Assembly: GCA_032716605.1 (NCBI GenBank)
Contig: CM064572.1
Coordinates: 36,808,813 to 36,872,812 of the forward strand
Length of the DNA stretch: 64,000 bases
Reading direction: 5' to 3'
From: Paralithodes platypus
Taxonomy: Eukaryota; Arthropoda; Malacostraca; Decapoda; Lithodidae
Part shown: positions 22,930 to 31,756 of the stretch, one piece after another
Position numbering within the stretch: the first letter of the stretch is position 1
Layout of the letters: every line of letters begins with the position of its first letter
Notes under the pieces: generated by a model
Database searches by the model: none
What the model was told of the DNA's origin: nothing
What the model saw: only the letters and a program-made list of their open reading frames with translations
Made by a program: the position numbers and the translations under genes

Positions 22930-24340
22930 AGTGGTAGTGTTTATTTTCAATAGTAATAAGTAGAGAGGTCGGGATGCCGGAGTCTCTCAACTCTTACTAG
23001 GGAAAATGTAACCTAGCAGAGGGGCAATGTTAGGTACTGGGATGCCAGTAATAACAAAGTTCCTCTGAAAGGACACTTTTGTACAGTGTTCACTTCCAAG
23101 AGTAATAGTAAAGAGATCGGGATGCCAGAGTCTCTCTACTTTTACTAGGGAAAGTGAAACCTAGCAGAAAAGACAATGTTAGATACTGGGATGCCAGTAG
23201 TAACAAAGTTCCTCTGAAATGACACTCTCACAAGTTTCACTTCTAGGAGTAATAATGGAGAGGTCGGGATGCCGGAGTCTCTCCAATTTTACTAAGAGAA
23301 GTGGTACCTAGCAAAAGTGACAATGTTAGATACTGGGATGCCAGTAGTAACAAAGTTCCTAGAGTAGGACTTAGCACTTTTCACTCTAGAGAATATTGAG
23401 GACGGGATGCCGTTCTCCTCAACTTATTTTAGAGAGGGTGCTTGTGGAGTATCTTTAACTAGAAAGAAAGGGGCGGGATGCCGTAACCCTTCTTCCTAAG
23501 TTAACACTAGATTAGCGGGCTAGCGGTTTATTTATATGTACCGCCCAGCGGGGTGTTTTTAGCCAAAATAGGGCTGTTTACGTGATCATTTTCATGCCTA
23601 AATAAGACCCAGAGCGTAAAACAAGTATCTATCCCTGAAAGGGCATAAACAGAGCATTCCAATGACACCATAATGATCCTTTTATGATGGCTAGTTTTCT
23701 TGCAACAACCGCGCAACGCGAGTGCAAAAAGCATGTAATTCGGCACTTTCCCCATACAATTCCGTATATAGCGAGTGAGAGAGGGAGGGAGGAGGTGGGA
23801 TTCGTGTCAGTAGGTTCGCCGCGGTGGTCTGGAGTAGTCATACGCTCGCTACTCTCCCGCCACCACTTGTCTCTCTCTCTCAGCAACATTACGTGCTGAA
23901 ATTGCCACACGACCTATGTCGAGCGCCGCCAGATAGTCCAGATTTATTATACTCGACTTATGTTGCGCCCCGACAGTTAGGGGTTAAGGAAAGCTTTATA
24001 CCGGTAACAGTAACTATGTTAATCACTGGGATGCCAGTGGTAACAAAGTTTCCTGTAACAGGCCACAGTATCCGTAACTGAAGAATAGTAATGAAGTTCC
24101 GGGAGGCCGTCCACTTCACTACTATACTTATAGTAGGAAACCGCCTATCAAGGGTCTCTATGTTAACCGGGTGGTGCCTCGTCATGAACAAAGACCCTAC
24201 AATAGGATATTTTAACTCACAGACAGTATATTGAACTTCGGGATGCCGTTCGTCCAACTGAATGGAGGTTTAATTATAAGACTTCTAAAGTTGAGATGCC
24301 AGGGTTTCAGAAGCCTTATAATTGCTTAACTCTCTTCAAA
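22930..24340. other. Series of hairpins centred on GGGATGCC, about 70-bp spacing
   Basis: GGGATGCC or a close variant occurs at 22971, 23039, 23119, 23188, 23266, 23335, 23404, 23475, 24028, 24101 (GGGAGGCC), 24168 (GGGTGGTGCC), 24240 and 24293 (GAGATGCC). Spacing is 67-80 bp, except the last interval (53 bp). It stays at 70 bp across the 23501-23987 insertion once that is subtracted. Most copies are flanked by pairing arms of different sequence: TACTGG/CCAGTA, AGAGAG/CTCTCT, TTGAGGA/TCCTCAA, AAAGGG/CCCTT, ATCACTGG/CCAGTGGT. Two alternating types are seen; one is always followed by TAACAAAG or a close variant. The partner LTR has the same series from about 33146. Confidence 0.8.
23501..23987 (+). 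mobile_element. 480-bp TTAA element, AGCGGG family, copy 1
   Basis: TTAA at 23501-23504 and 23984-23987. The partner LTR reads CTTCCTAAGTTAAGGAAAGC with a single TTAA at the same point, so the insertion and TTAA duplication are directly visible. Termini are TTAACACTAGATTAGCGGG and, inverted, TTAACCCCTAACTGTCGGGG. It has no convincing coding capacity. Confidence 0.95.
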
Positions 24341-25229
24341 AATCCTGACCTGGTATTGAGGATTAAACTGAGAGGGATCCTTCCCAACTTATAGGATGGT
24401 AAGGGCATGAGGAGGTATCCTTCAAGAGGTCTATAGATCCTTCTTACTCTGGTGGTCAAGGTATCCTTTAATATAATCAATTTACTAAGTGATGGAATGA
24501 TGCTTAAATCAAATTACATCTCACAGAACAAGGTACTTTATCAATGGTTAAATATAACATCATATCATATCTACATGAACTCAATCAAGCCTTGGAAAAC
24601 AGCAATAGTGTTCAAGGGAAAGGAAATATGAAATCTGAACTTGAGTGGAATGTTTGGTGTCGTGTGCATCGAAAGAGTGAAGTCCTAGATGCGCATGATA
24701 AAGGATTTTATCTATTATACTCCTTCCCGGCGTGGTGAAATGGGAATCTACTTACGTATCCTTGTTAGTAATATTTATGTGGATAATGATTCATAAACAG
24801 ATCCTGGTAATTCATCAAATACAATAGTATGTACCTATGCTTTATTCTCAGATCGTATTGGTATGCCTGGGCGGTATACCTGAGAGGTTTAAACGCATGG
24901 GGCGCCCTCTCCCGGCACATGTGTGTGAGAGACGCCAGCGCCGTTTGACGTGGCGTCAACTTTGGTACTAAGGTTACAGATCATATTTTATAAGAAAGAA
25001 GAATATGTGATTTGTATAACTAGAAGAAGTAATAAGAGTATAACAAGAAGGCATATATATATGTGTATAGGACACAATGTCCCAAAGGTCTATTGAGGTA
25101 TTACTGCATATTAATATTGCATACTTAGGTTGTAACAAAACATCATACATATTCATTTCATACTGGGGGTTATATTCTTACGATGCTGATACAGATATAC
25201 ATATTGTTCATCATCATAATGATTGTACA

Positions 25230-25704
25230 TTCTTATTTTCTATACATGATATAGCTTAGTTAGAGAAATATAAGTGAAGAACGTAGGTAGATAGGAATAT
25301 AAGTGAAGAAACATATGCTTGGTTTTTAAAAGGGTTGACTGAATATGAATATTTTCTTTGGGGATGTGCTGGGGCGAATCGTTTTCCCTGGCGTACTTGG
25401 ACATTCCTTTTTCGGCTTCTTCAACATAGCGATTCTTCCATTTCGGAGTCTCACTACTGCTGCAGACGCGGGAGGTGCTGTGTTGGTGGTTGATATCGTC
25501 GTCCTTGCCTTTTCCTTCTTCGGGTCGTTCGGTCCCTTTTTCTTTCTTGGTCTTCTTTCGTCTTCTCCTTCTTCCGTCTCCTCTGCTTGGGGATCTCTCC
25601 GTTTCCCGAGTATTTATTTCCTTCTCCATTATGAAAGGCACGTCCCCGTGCCTCAGGGGCAAATGTTAATAAGTTGCCTTGGGTTTCCACCAAACGCAGG
25701 GTAC
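25230..25704 (-). other. Internal region next to the 3' LTR, Lys/Arg-rich frame
   Basis: A minus-strand frame (25240-25662) encodes a very basic stretch (GRRRRRKKTKKEKGT) followed by ordinary residues. It could be the end of a retroelement protein or simply a purine-rich non-coding tract near the priming site. The purine run touching 25229 is a candidate polypurine tract. Confidence 0.4.
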
Positions 25705-26192
25705 TTAACACCTTACGAGCGGCCTATGCGGTTTATTTATGTGTACCGCACAGCGGGGTGTTTTTAGCCAAAATAGGGCTGTTTACGTGATCATTTTCAT
25801 GCCTAAATAAGACCCAGAACGTAAAACAAGTACCTATCCCTGAAAGGGCATAAACAGAGCTTTCGAATGACACCATAACGATCCTTGTATGATGGATAGT
25901 TTTCTTGCAATAACCGTGCAACGCGAGTGCAAAAAGCAGGTAATTCGGTACTTTCAGTACATAATTGAGTATGTAGCGAGTGAGAGAGGGAGGAGGGAGC
26001 TGAGATTTGTGTCAGTAGGTTCGCCGCGGTGGTCTGGAGCAGTCATACGCTCGCTAGTCTCCTGCCACCACTTGTCTCTCTCTCTCAGCCACATTACGTG
26101 CTGAAATTGCCACTCGAGTTATGTCGAGCGCCGCCACATAGTCCAGCTTTATTTAACTCGACTTATGTTGCTCGCCGCTAAATAAGGGTTAA
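25705..26192 (+). mobile_element. 480-bp TTAA element, AGCGGG family, copy 2
   Basis: TTAA at 25705-25708 and 26189-26192. Almost identical to copy 1 over its whole length, including the GTACCGC(A/C)CAGCGGGGTG block and the CATAACTCGAGTGGCAATTT-type right arm. It interrupts the internal region of the LTR element. Confidence 0.92.
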
Positions 26193-26582
26193 ATATGCCC
26201 ACCACTGTAGAGAACGGATGTCCGGTGCTTTGATGGGTTCAACCAGAACAGTAATGATGGGCGTGGTATCTGGTTGCATAGAGGCAGTAAAAGCTTCATG
26301 AAGTTAGCGGATGCGAGTAAAATGGACTTTATCAGCAGACCATTTCACTCTCTTGATAAAGGGGGTGGCGGACATCTTGGAGTTTGTGGTGGTTAGAACA
26401 AGAGCAGGGGGTGTGCAGGTAGTGGTGGTGGTGGAGCAAGTGATCTCGATAGGCTGGGCAGGTGGAAGGTCATTACCTCATGCGGACGCAAAAGTACCAG
26501 GCGGGCAGGAGGTGATTAATAACGGTGCGGGTGAACACTCATTTGTGTTAGTTATCTTTGTTAATCGTATGATTTCGAACTG
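26193..26582 (-). pseudogene. Degenerate frame downstream of pol, possible env-like remnant
   Basis: With two stops, one minus-strand frame reads through about 125 codons with several Cys and many Thr (for example ITCSTTTTTCTPPALV). Position after the pol tail and before the 3' LTR is where an envelope-like or accessory gene would sit, but no signal peptide, cleavage site or membrane segment is visible. I treat it as an unassigned remnant. Confidence 0.3.
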
Positions 26583-27079
26583 TTATTGAAAAATCTCAGA
26601 GTTGATTTTTGCATAACTGCAAGGCAAAATGTCTGGAGTACGAATGGCAGATAAAGTACGAGGATGTTGATCTGGTGGTTTACTTATCCTACCTGATTTA
26701 GCGCAATAAGAGTCACGTAAAACAGGTTCAGTACTAGTGGTAGAAGATGGTGACTGAGAGGTAGGTCTGGGATTGGGAGTGCGTGGCGGGGAAGATAAAG
26801 GTATATCGGGAGCTATAGGGGAAGGTATAGGTAATGTAGTAGAGTGCGTGAGGTTAGGGGATACTGTTGAAGGAAATAGAGATAAGGTAGGAGGGGCGAG
26901 GCAAGGTGAGGATGGTTTGTCACAGGTTAAGTTGAATGACGTGGAAGGTTGGGAAGGAGAATGGTAAGGGGAAGTGCGAGGAGGAGGAAGGGGAGGTGAT
27001 TTATGAATGGCGGAAGAGGAATGTGTGACTGTAAAAGAAGGAGGATTAATTCTAGGTGGGGATGTTAGTTGTGGTATAT
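26583..27079 (-). pseudogene. Pro/Ser-rich C-terminal tail of the pol protein, distal part
   Basis: The frame ends at 26583 and is rich in P, S and T (for example SPPRTPNPRPTSQSP), closing with SYCAKSGRISKPPDQHP, a motif style seen at the ends of gypsy pol proteins. It continues the tail found at 27565-28292, from which it is separated by TTAA element copy 3. Upstream residues of the same open frame come from that insertion and are not native. Confidence 0.5.
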
Positions 27080-27564
27080 TTAACGCCTTACGAGCGGGCC
27101 CGTCAGTAACTTCTACTATCCGCCAAGCGGGTGGTTTTACCCTAAACGACCTTGTTTCCGTGCTCTTTTTCATGCATAAACAAGAGCCAGAGCGTAATAC
27201 AATTAGGTATCCCTGAAAGGGCGATAATTGAGCTTTCCAATGACACCAGAACCATCCTTCTACGACCACGCGTTCTCTTGCAACGATCGTGCAAGACGAA
27301 GGAAAAATCCCTAAAATACGGTAATTTCCTTACATACTTCCCTGTGTAGCGAGGCAGTGAGTGTGGGTGTGTGTGGAGGCAGGCCCAGTGCTGGCGCGGG
27401 AGCCGTGCCGAACGGTCAGAGCCGACCTACGCTCCTCCCACCGCTCGTCTCTCTCTCAGAGCCAAATATTGCTCAAAATTGCACACCGCCTTAAGTTGGT
27501 CCCCGCCACATAGTCCTTTCTTCTCTAGACCGACTTAAGTCAGGCGCCGCCAGACAAGGGTTAA
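27080..27564 (+). mobile_element. 480-bp TTAA element, AGCGGG family, copy 3 (diverged subfamily)
   Basis: TTAA at 27080-27083 and 27561-27564. It aligns end to end with copies 1 and 2 but is much more diverged. The best-conserved block lies around 27180-27300 (CAAGAGCCAGAGCGTAATAC, TATCCCTGAAAGGGC, GAGCTTTCCAATGACACCA). Confidence 0.9.
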
Positions 27565-28292
27565 AGGTTGAGGGAGGCACCCTTGAGTTGAGGAAGATGG
27601 TGAAGGTGACGAGGAACGTGGGGAGACAGATGATAATGTGGATTTAGATGGTGAGGTGACAGGTGATGTCGAAGGTTGCGGTTTCTTGTTGGGAGGTGAT
27701 GAACTTGGTGAGATGATAGGAGAATGTTGGGGGCGAGATGAAGTTGGTTTTGGTTTTGATGGAGGTTTATGGGATTTATGAAATGATGGGTATCTGGCAG
27801 TCACAGGTAGTCTTGTTCTTAAGCGAGATCTCAATTTATAGTGAGAGGTCGTGGTCTGTGGGCCACGATTTAGAGTAGGGGTAGAGGTGGTGGAATCAGA
27901 GATTGGTGAACCTGGGGTGATATAGGTGCAGGTGGTGGAGTACGGGGAGTGTCCTGAATTATTCTTTGAGATGCTCTGGTAGTCAGTTTTGGAGGAGTTG
28001 TTGGTGATGTGGTAAAAGGTAAAACAGGGAGTTTGGTAGGACTCGTATTACCATAAGTACGAGGCGGCGTGACAGCTGATGGTTGAAGAGTGGCAGGGGA
28101 TTCTTCTGACGTAGGTATTAGTGGAATATCTTGATGAAGAGGTGAATATTTTCGAACAAATCTGTTGCGGTAAGTTCGGAATTCACCGTGATAATTTACT
28201 ATCACTTGATATGGATTGGGAATTTTGGCAATGAGATATGGGCTTACATATCTTGGCCCTAACTTGTTGATTATAGGTAGTTTGGCGACCAT
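27565..28292 (-). pseudogene. Integrase C-terminal GPY/F-like module and Pro/Ser-rich tail
   Basis: The frame starting at 28292 has KLGPRYVSPYLIAKI, which fits the GPY/F module that ends many Ty3/gypsy integrases, followed by NPYQVIV and then a long P/S/T-rich stretch (ESPATLQPSAVTPP onward). A shifted frame at 27535-27834 continues the same composition (KPPSKPKPTSSRP). It is cut off from the integrase core by TTAA element copy 4 and from its end by copy 3. Confidence 0.65.
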
Positions 28293-28513
28293 AACGGTAT
28301 CGCCAATGGCAAATGGATTTTTACTGGTGGTGGCATCTTGTTTTACATCTTAACAGGTTTGTGCGGTGTGAAGGGTATTCTTCAATTGTTGGAGAGGGTC
28401 TATGGTAAGTTGGGTGGTGGGAGGAGTGGCAAGATGGCGAAAAGGTAAAAGTAATGGATCGACGCCATACACTCGTTCATGAGGAGATATCCCATCTTCT
28501 CTGGGGCAAGAAT

Positions 28514-29002
28514 TTAACCCTCAAATAGCGGGTCCCGCCTTAAGTCGGTTAGAGAACCAAGGCATAAAGAGCGGGTCCCGCCTTAAGTCCTATGCAATTT
28601 TGAGCACAAAATCGGCTCTGAGAGAGAGTCGACGCGGTGGGAGGACCGGGGGCGGGCTCTGACCGTTCAGCATGGATCCAGTCCCGCCACTGACACCACC
28701 ACCACATGTCTACACCTCCTGGTCCCACGATACGGGGTAAAAACTGAGGAAATTACTGTATTAAATTTTTAGGTTTTTCCCCTTCGTATTGCAACATCGT
28801 TGCAAGAGAACCCGTGGTTGTACAAGGATGGTTCAGGTGTCATTGGAAAGCTCAATTATCGCCTTTTCATGGATACATAATTGTATTACGCTCTGGCTCT
28901 TCTTTATGCATGAAAAAGAGCATGGAATGAAGCTCGTTTAGGGTATATCTGCCCGCTTGGCAGGTAGTAGTGTTACAAAACTACCCGATAGCTGAGGGTT
29001 AA
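28514..29002 (-). mobile_element. 480-bp TTAA element, AGCGGG family, copy 4 (diverged, inverted)
   Basis: TTAA at 28514-28517 and 28999-29002. Terminus TTAACCCTCAAATAGCGGG. It belongs to the same diverged subfamily as copy 3 and lies in the opposite orientation. It splits the integrase gene; the last ten residues of the open frame upstream (GLTLSYRVVL) are encoded by it. Confidence 0.92.
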
Positions 29003-29599
29003 TCCCCACTGAATCATCTTGACTTGTCCTGGCCAGTCAGATGTTTGTAACTCGATAATTTTGGTTCGCAGCTGATTATTGATTGATCGGTGACTATACT
29101 CACAGATCGCGCTTCCCTGTGGCCAATAAGGTGAGAAATGTTTAATCTTAATTCCACATCTTGTGGTGAATGCATCCCATACTTGGCTTGTGAATTCGGG
29201 TGCGTTGTCTGACAGTAGAGCTAATGGTACTCCGAACACAGGAATAATTTCTGTGGCAAGCAATTCAGCGACCGTAACAGCAGAATGATCTTTGGTTGGA
29301 CAGGCGACGAGAAACTTGGAGTAGACGTCCACGAAAGTAACGATGAATCGTTTTCCGTGATTGGGTGAAAATGGTCCCATAACGTCCAGGGAGAGTACCT
29401 GCCATGGCTTATGAGCAGAGATCGTTCCTGCAGGTCCGGGTGTCTTGCATCGATCTTTTCCCATTGCACAGGATGTGCAAGCTTCCGTTACTCGTTTGGC
29501 AATACCGGAAGGGTCAATTGTCCAGTATTGATTTTGGAACACCTGGAGCATTTTCTTTTGTCCCAAATGTATACCATTACCCTCATGAATGAAGATCAT
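29003..29599 (-). CDS. Integrase zinc-binding and catalytic core (LTR element)
   Basis: This is the rve-type integrase of the LTR element, which would insert the cDNA copy into DNA. The N-terminal HHCC zinc finger is present (HEGNGIHLG, then CTSC). The catalytic core shows D in SLDVMGPF, D in LLSDNAPEF and E in SAICEYSHR, so the D,D,E triad is intact. Upstream in the same region, LTTESGHIILEPT fits the lead-in to such integrases. The reading frame is cut at its 3' side by TTAA element copy 4, so the GPY/F module is separated by 0.5 kb. No RT domain precedes it. Confidence 0.85.
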
Positions 29600-29648
29600 G
29601 TATTCCTGGCAACGGTTGGTTCCAAAATAATATGTCCTGATTCAGTGG

Positions 29649-30272
29649 TTAAATATTCTGAAAGATGTGACGAGGAATCCATTTCGGTTTTATCTTCTTG
29701 TCCCATAGTTGTAACAGGGTTGGTTCTGATGGTGTAGTGACATCGGTAGATAAAGATGGAGCAGAAGTGGTGTGTTCACTCTTAACATTATCTTTGGCTT
29801 CAGTAGCAACGGAAAATTTTGAGATAGAGTCAGTAAACAGGGAATCATTTTTGGCTTCAGTAGCTATATTCACGTTTGGTGAATGATTATCTTGGTCAGC
29901 AATATGAAAAGAAAACCCTTCAGTAGCATTATTGCAACAGGATCCTTCAGCATGCACATTTGCTGGAATCCCTTGTTGTTTTCCTTTCAGAGAACTAAAA
30001 ACACTGGTGCTGGGACGCTGATCGTGATCTACATTACGAGAATTCTTGGGAATGATCGTAACAGGTTGCTTGAGTCTAGGGACAACAGAATCAGAGTGAA
30101 GAAGGGGTGGATTGTAAGTTGAGTTCATCCCATTGGTCTTAGGTTGGGATAAAGAGCTGTGATGGTGGCAAGTTGGAGTGGTAAATACAGGGGATGCTGA
30201 CATGTTTACATTGTTGATGACATTTTTCTTATGCGAAGTAGTCATGGCTGCTGATTTAAGTTTTTTAAGCAC
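29649..30272 (-). CDS. Ser/Thr/Asn-rich linker between protease and integrase
   Basis: This 207-codon frame has no recognisable domain. It carries an imperfect internal repeat (FSVATEAKDN and VNIATEAKND). It occupies the place where reverse transcriptase and RNase H lie in a conventional gypsy pol, yet shows no FADD/YVDD box, no LPQG-like motif and no RNase H residues. It may be a native spacer of an element with a different order, or what is left after a deletion. Confidence 0.5.
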   Translation of the reverse strand: MLKKLKSAAMTTSHKKNVINNVNMSASPVFTTPTCHHHSSLSQPKTNGMNSTYNPPLLHSDSVVPRLKQPVTIIPKNSRNVDHDQRPSTSVFSSLKGKQQGIPANVHAEGSCCNNATEGFSFHIADQDNHSPNVNIATEAKNDSLFTDSISKFSVATEAKDNVKSEHTTSAPSLSTDVTTPSEPTLLQLWDKKIKPKWIPRHIFQNI

Positions 30273-30697
30273 AATGGAAGATTGGTGGGGGTTTTCTGAG
30301 AGATTTTGTTTGTGAAATGAATCAAGCGTTGTCCACAGTCTACCTGGGCTTGGAGCTTTTGCAAGAGATCCAATCCCAAATAACCGTCATAGTGTCGGCA
30401 TTCAGAATGAAAAACCACAAAAGAATGGTAACAATTAGCATGAGCAAAAGGAGTGATTACATGTAAGGGACGGGTTTCCCCTCTAATAATAAGGGGAGTA
30501 TCACCTGCTCTTATCTGATCGGTGGTGGGAGGCTGAAGGTCACCAAATCTTTTCTTATGTCTCACATAGTAAGAATTAAATAGACATGATCGGGCGGCGC
30601 CAGTGTCGATTAAAAGGCATACAGGGATGCCTTTTATTTTAGCAAGGTGATAAATGAGGAGTGGGTGTTCACTCTTAGACTCCCCCACTGAAGCCAT
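30242..30697 (-). CDS. Retroviral-type aspartic protease (LTR element)
   Basis: A 151-codon frame. The active-site triplet is in LLIDTGAARSCLFN (about residue 33), and the second conserved segment is YDGYLGLDLLQKLQ (about residue 108), the usual hydrophobic-GxDxL motif near the end of such proteases. The enzyme would process the gag-pol polyprotein. It overlaps the start of the linker frame and lies downstream of gag in a different frame, which implies frameshifting or decay between gag and protease. Confidence 0.8.
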   Translation of the reverse strand: MASVGESKSEHPLLIYHLAKIKGIPVCLLIDTGAARSCLFNSYYVRHKKRFGDLQPPTTDQIRAGDTPLIIRGETRPLHVITPFAHANCYHSFVVFHSECRHYDGYLGLDLLQKLQAQVDCGQRLIHFTNKISQKTPTNLPLCLKNLNQQP

Positions 30698-30809
30698 AGT
30701 GGGCGGGGGAGACGTTAAAAATCCAGAGACTCTGAATCTTCTTCCTCCGGTATTTCGAGGTGTTCTTCTGGAAATGTCTGAGGGATGTTTTCAGACTCAG
30801 AGGACTCAT

Positions 30810-31664
30810 TTATTTCCTCCTCGTGGAACTCCTCCTCATTTGCAGAGATACGAGGTTGCGAGGGTCTACTGAATTTCGCAGAGTCACGGATATAATGAAG
30901 GGGCACGTTGAGTTGCAGGCGGAGAAATCGTAAAGATTTATTATCACTAATGGGTGTGGTTTACCTTGGCATTGTTGTTGGTTACATGGGTAGATTCTCT
31001 TGGGTTGGTTGGTACTGAAGGTTGGCCTGCTGGGCTGATAGTAGCCTGGACGATGGTGGGTCATAGGTGCTGGAGCTGCTTGCCTGTTGAAATGTGCGGA
31101 TTCACCAGGTCTGCTGGACGACTGAGGATGAGTGGTGAACCTTTTTATGGCGGCTATCACAGGTATCTTAGGTTGTGATGCGAGTATTTTTCTGATGGTT
31201 ACTATGGCTCGCTGAAAGCCTACTGGGTCGTGCACGGCGAAGTACTCCTGTACTGCAGAGGGCAGTGTTTGTACGAGATGCTCTAAAACATGCTGCTCTT
31301 GAATGTGGTGATTTAAGGTAGGGAAAGCAGCCCTTATTTGATGATTTATTTGGGTTATTGTGGCGTCTAGATGGCCTTCGTATTTCATATCTTTGATGCG
31401 ATTATGGGCAACGAAAACTCCCAAAGAAGGCTTGATTGCCTCAACTACCACGGGCTTGAATTGATCCCAGGTAAGTGTAGGGGTTACCTGTGGGGCTACA
31501 AGGGAAACGGCTTTTCCCAAGTGAGTTAAAAGGACGGCTATTTTCTCGCGGTCCGTGGTATAGGCTAAGTCTAATACTGGTTTTACAATGTCCATATACA
31601 CTTCTATTTCATATGTATACCCATCGTACTTGGGAATGGGGATGTGAGAGCGTGGATCGGCCAT
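30810..31664 (-). CDS. Gag-like protein (LTR element)
   Basis: A 284-codon frame starting 93 bp inside the 31757 LTR, the expected place for gag. Residues 10-170 (IPIPKYDGYTYEIEVYMDIV onward, with TWDQFKPVV and EQHVLEHLVQTLPSAVQEYF) have the helical look of a gypsy capsid. The C-terminal part is basic and proline-rich. A CCHC zinc knuckle is not clearly present. The last 30 residues probably result from a frameshift; an acidic frame (30715-30906, EEEFHEEEINESSESE) continues the protein in another phase. Confidence 0.65.
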   Translation of the reverse strand: MADPRSHIPIPKYDGYTYEIEVYMDIVKPVLDLAYTTDREKIAVLLTHLGKAVSLVAPQVTPTLTWDQFKPVVVEAIKPSLGVFVAHNRIKDMKYEGHLDATITQINHQIRAAFPTLNHHIQEQHVLEHLVQTLPSAVQEYFAVHDPVGFQRAIVTIRKILASQPKIPVIAAIKRFTTHPQSSSRPGESAHFNRQAAPAPMTHHRPGYYQPSRPTFSTNQPKRIYPCNQQQCQGKPHPLVIINLYDFSACNSTCPFIISVTLRNSVDPRNLVSLQMRRSSTRRK

Positions 31665-31737
31665 ATTTATATTGGTATATTATCTCCTATTTCTTTCAAA
31701 TATGTTATATATAATGAATTCTTCTGTCCGAATAAAG

Positions 31738-31755
31738 AATCACCGCTAGCCACCA
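31738..31755 (-). promoter_or_regulatory. Primer-binding-site candidate
   Basis: On the minus strand, one base after the end of the 5' LTR, the sequence is TGGTGGCTAGCGGTGATTC. It begins with TGG, as needed to pair with a tRNA 3' CCA. The priming tRNA was not identified. Confidence 0.55.
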
Positions 31756-31756
31756 A

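Larger units (their letters stand above)
21576..25229 (-). repeat. LTR of the RT-less element (3' LTR in element orientation)
   Basis: 3654 bp. It is longer than its partner mainly because of the TTAA element at 23501-23987; without that insertion the two LTRs differ by only about 14 bp in length. It includes the GGGATGCC hairpin series (22930-24340). A 115-codon minus-strand frame at 22321-22668 is only partly conserved in the partner LTR because of an upstream indel, so it is not called as a gene. Confidence 0.9.

Noticed and set aside
23528..23755. A 63-76 codon frame that recurs in three copies of the 480-bp TTAA element
   Set aside because: The copies are nearly identical in DNA, so shared frames are expected. 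In the diverged copies the conserved block is read in another frame, which argues against a protein.
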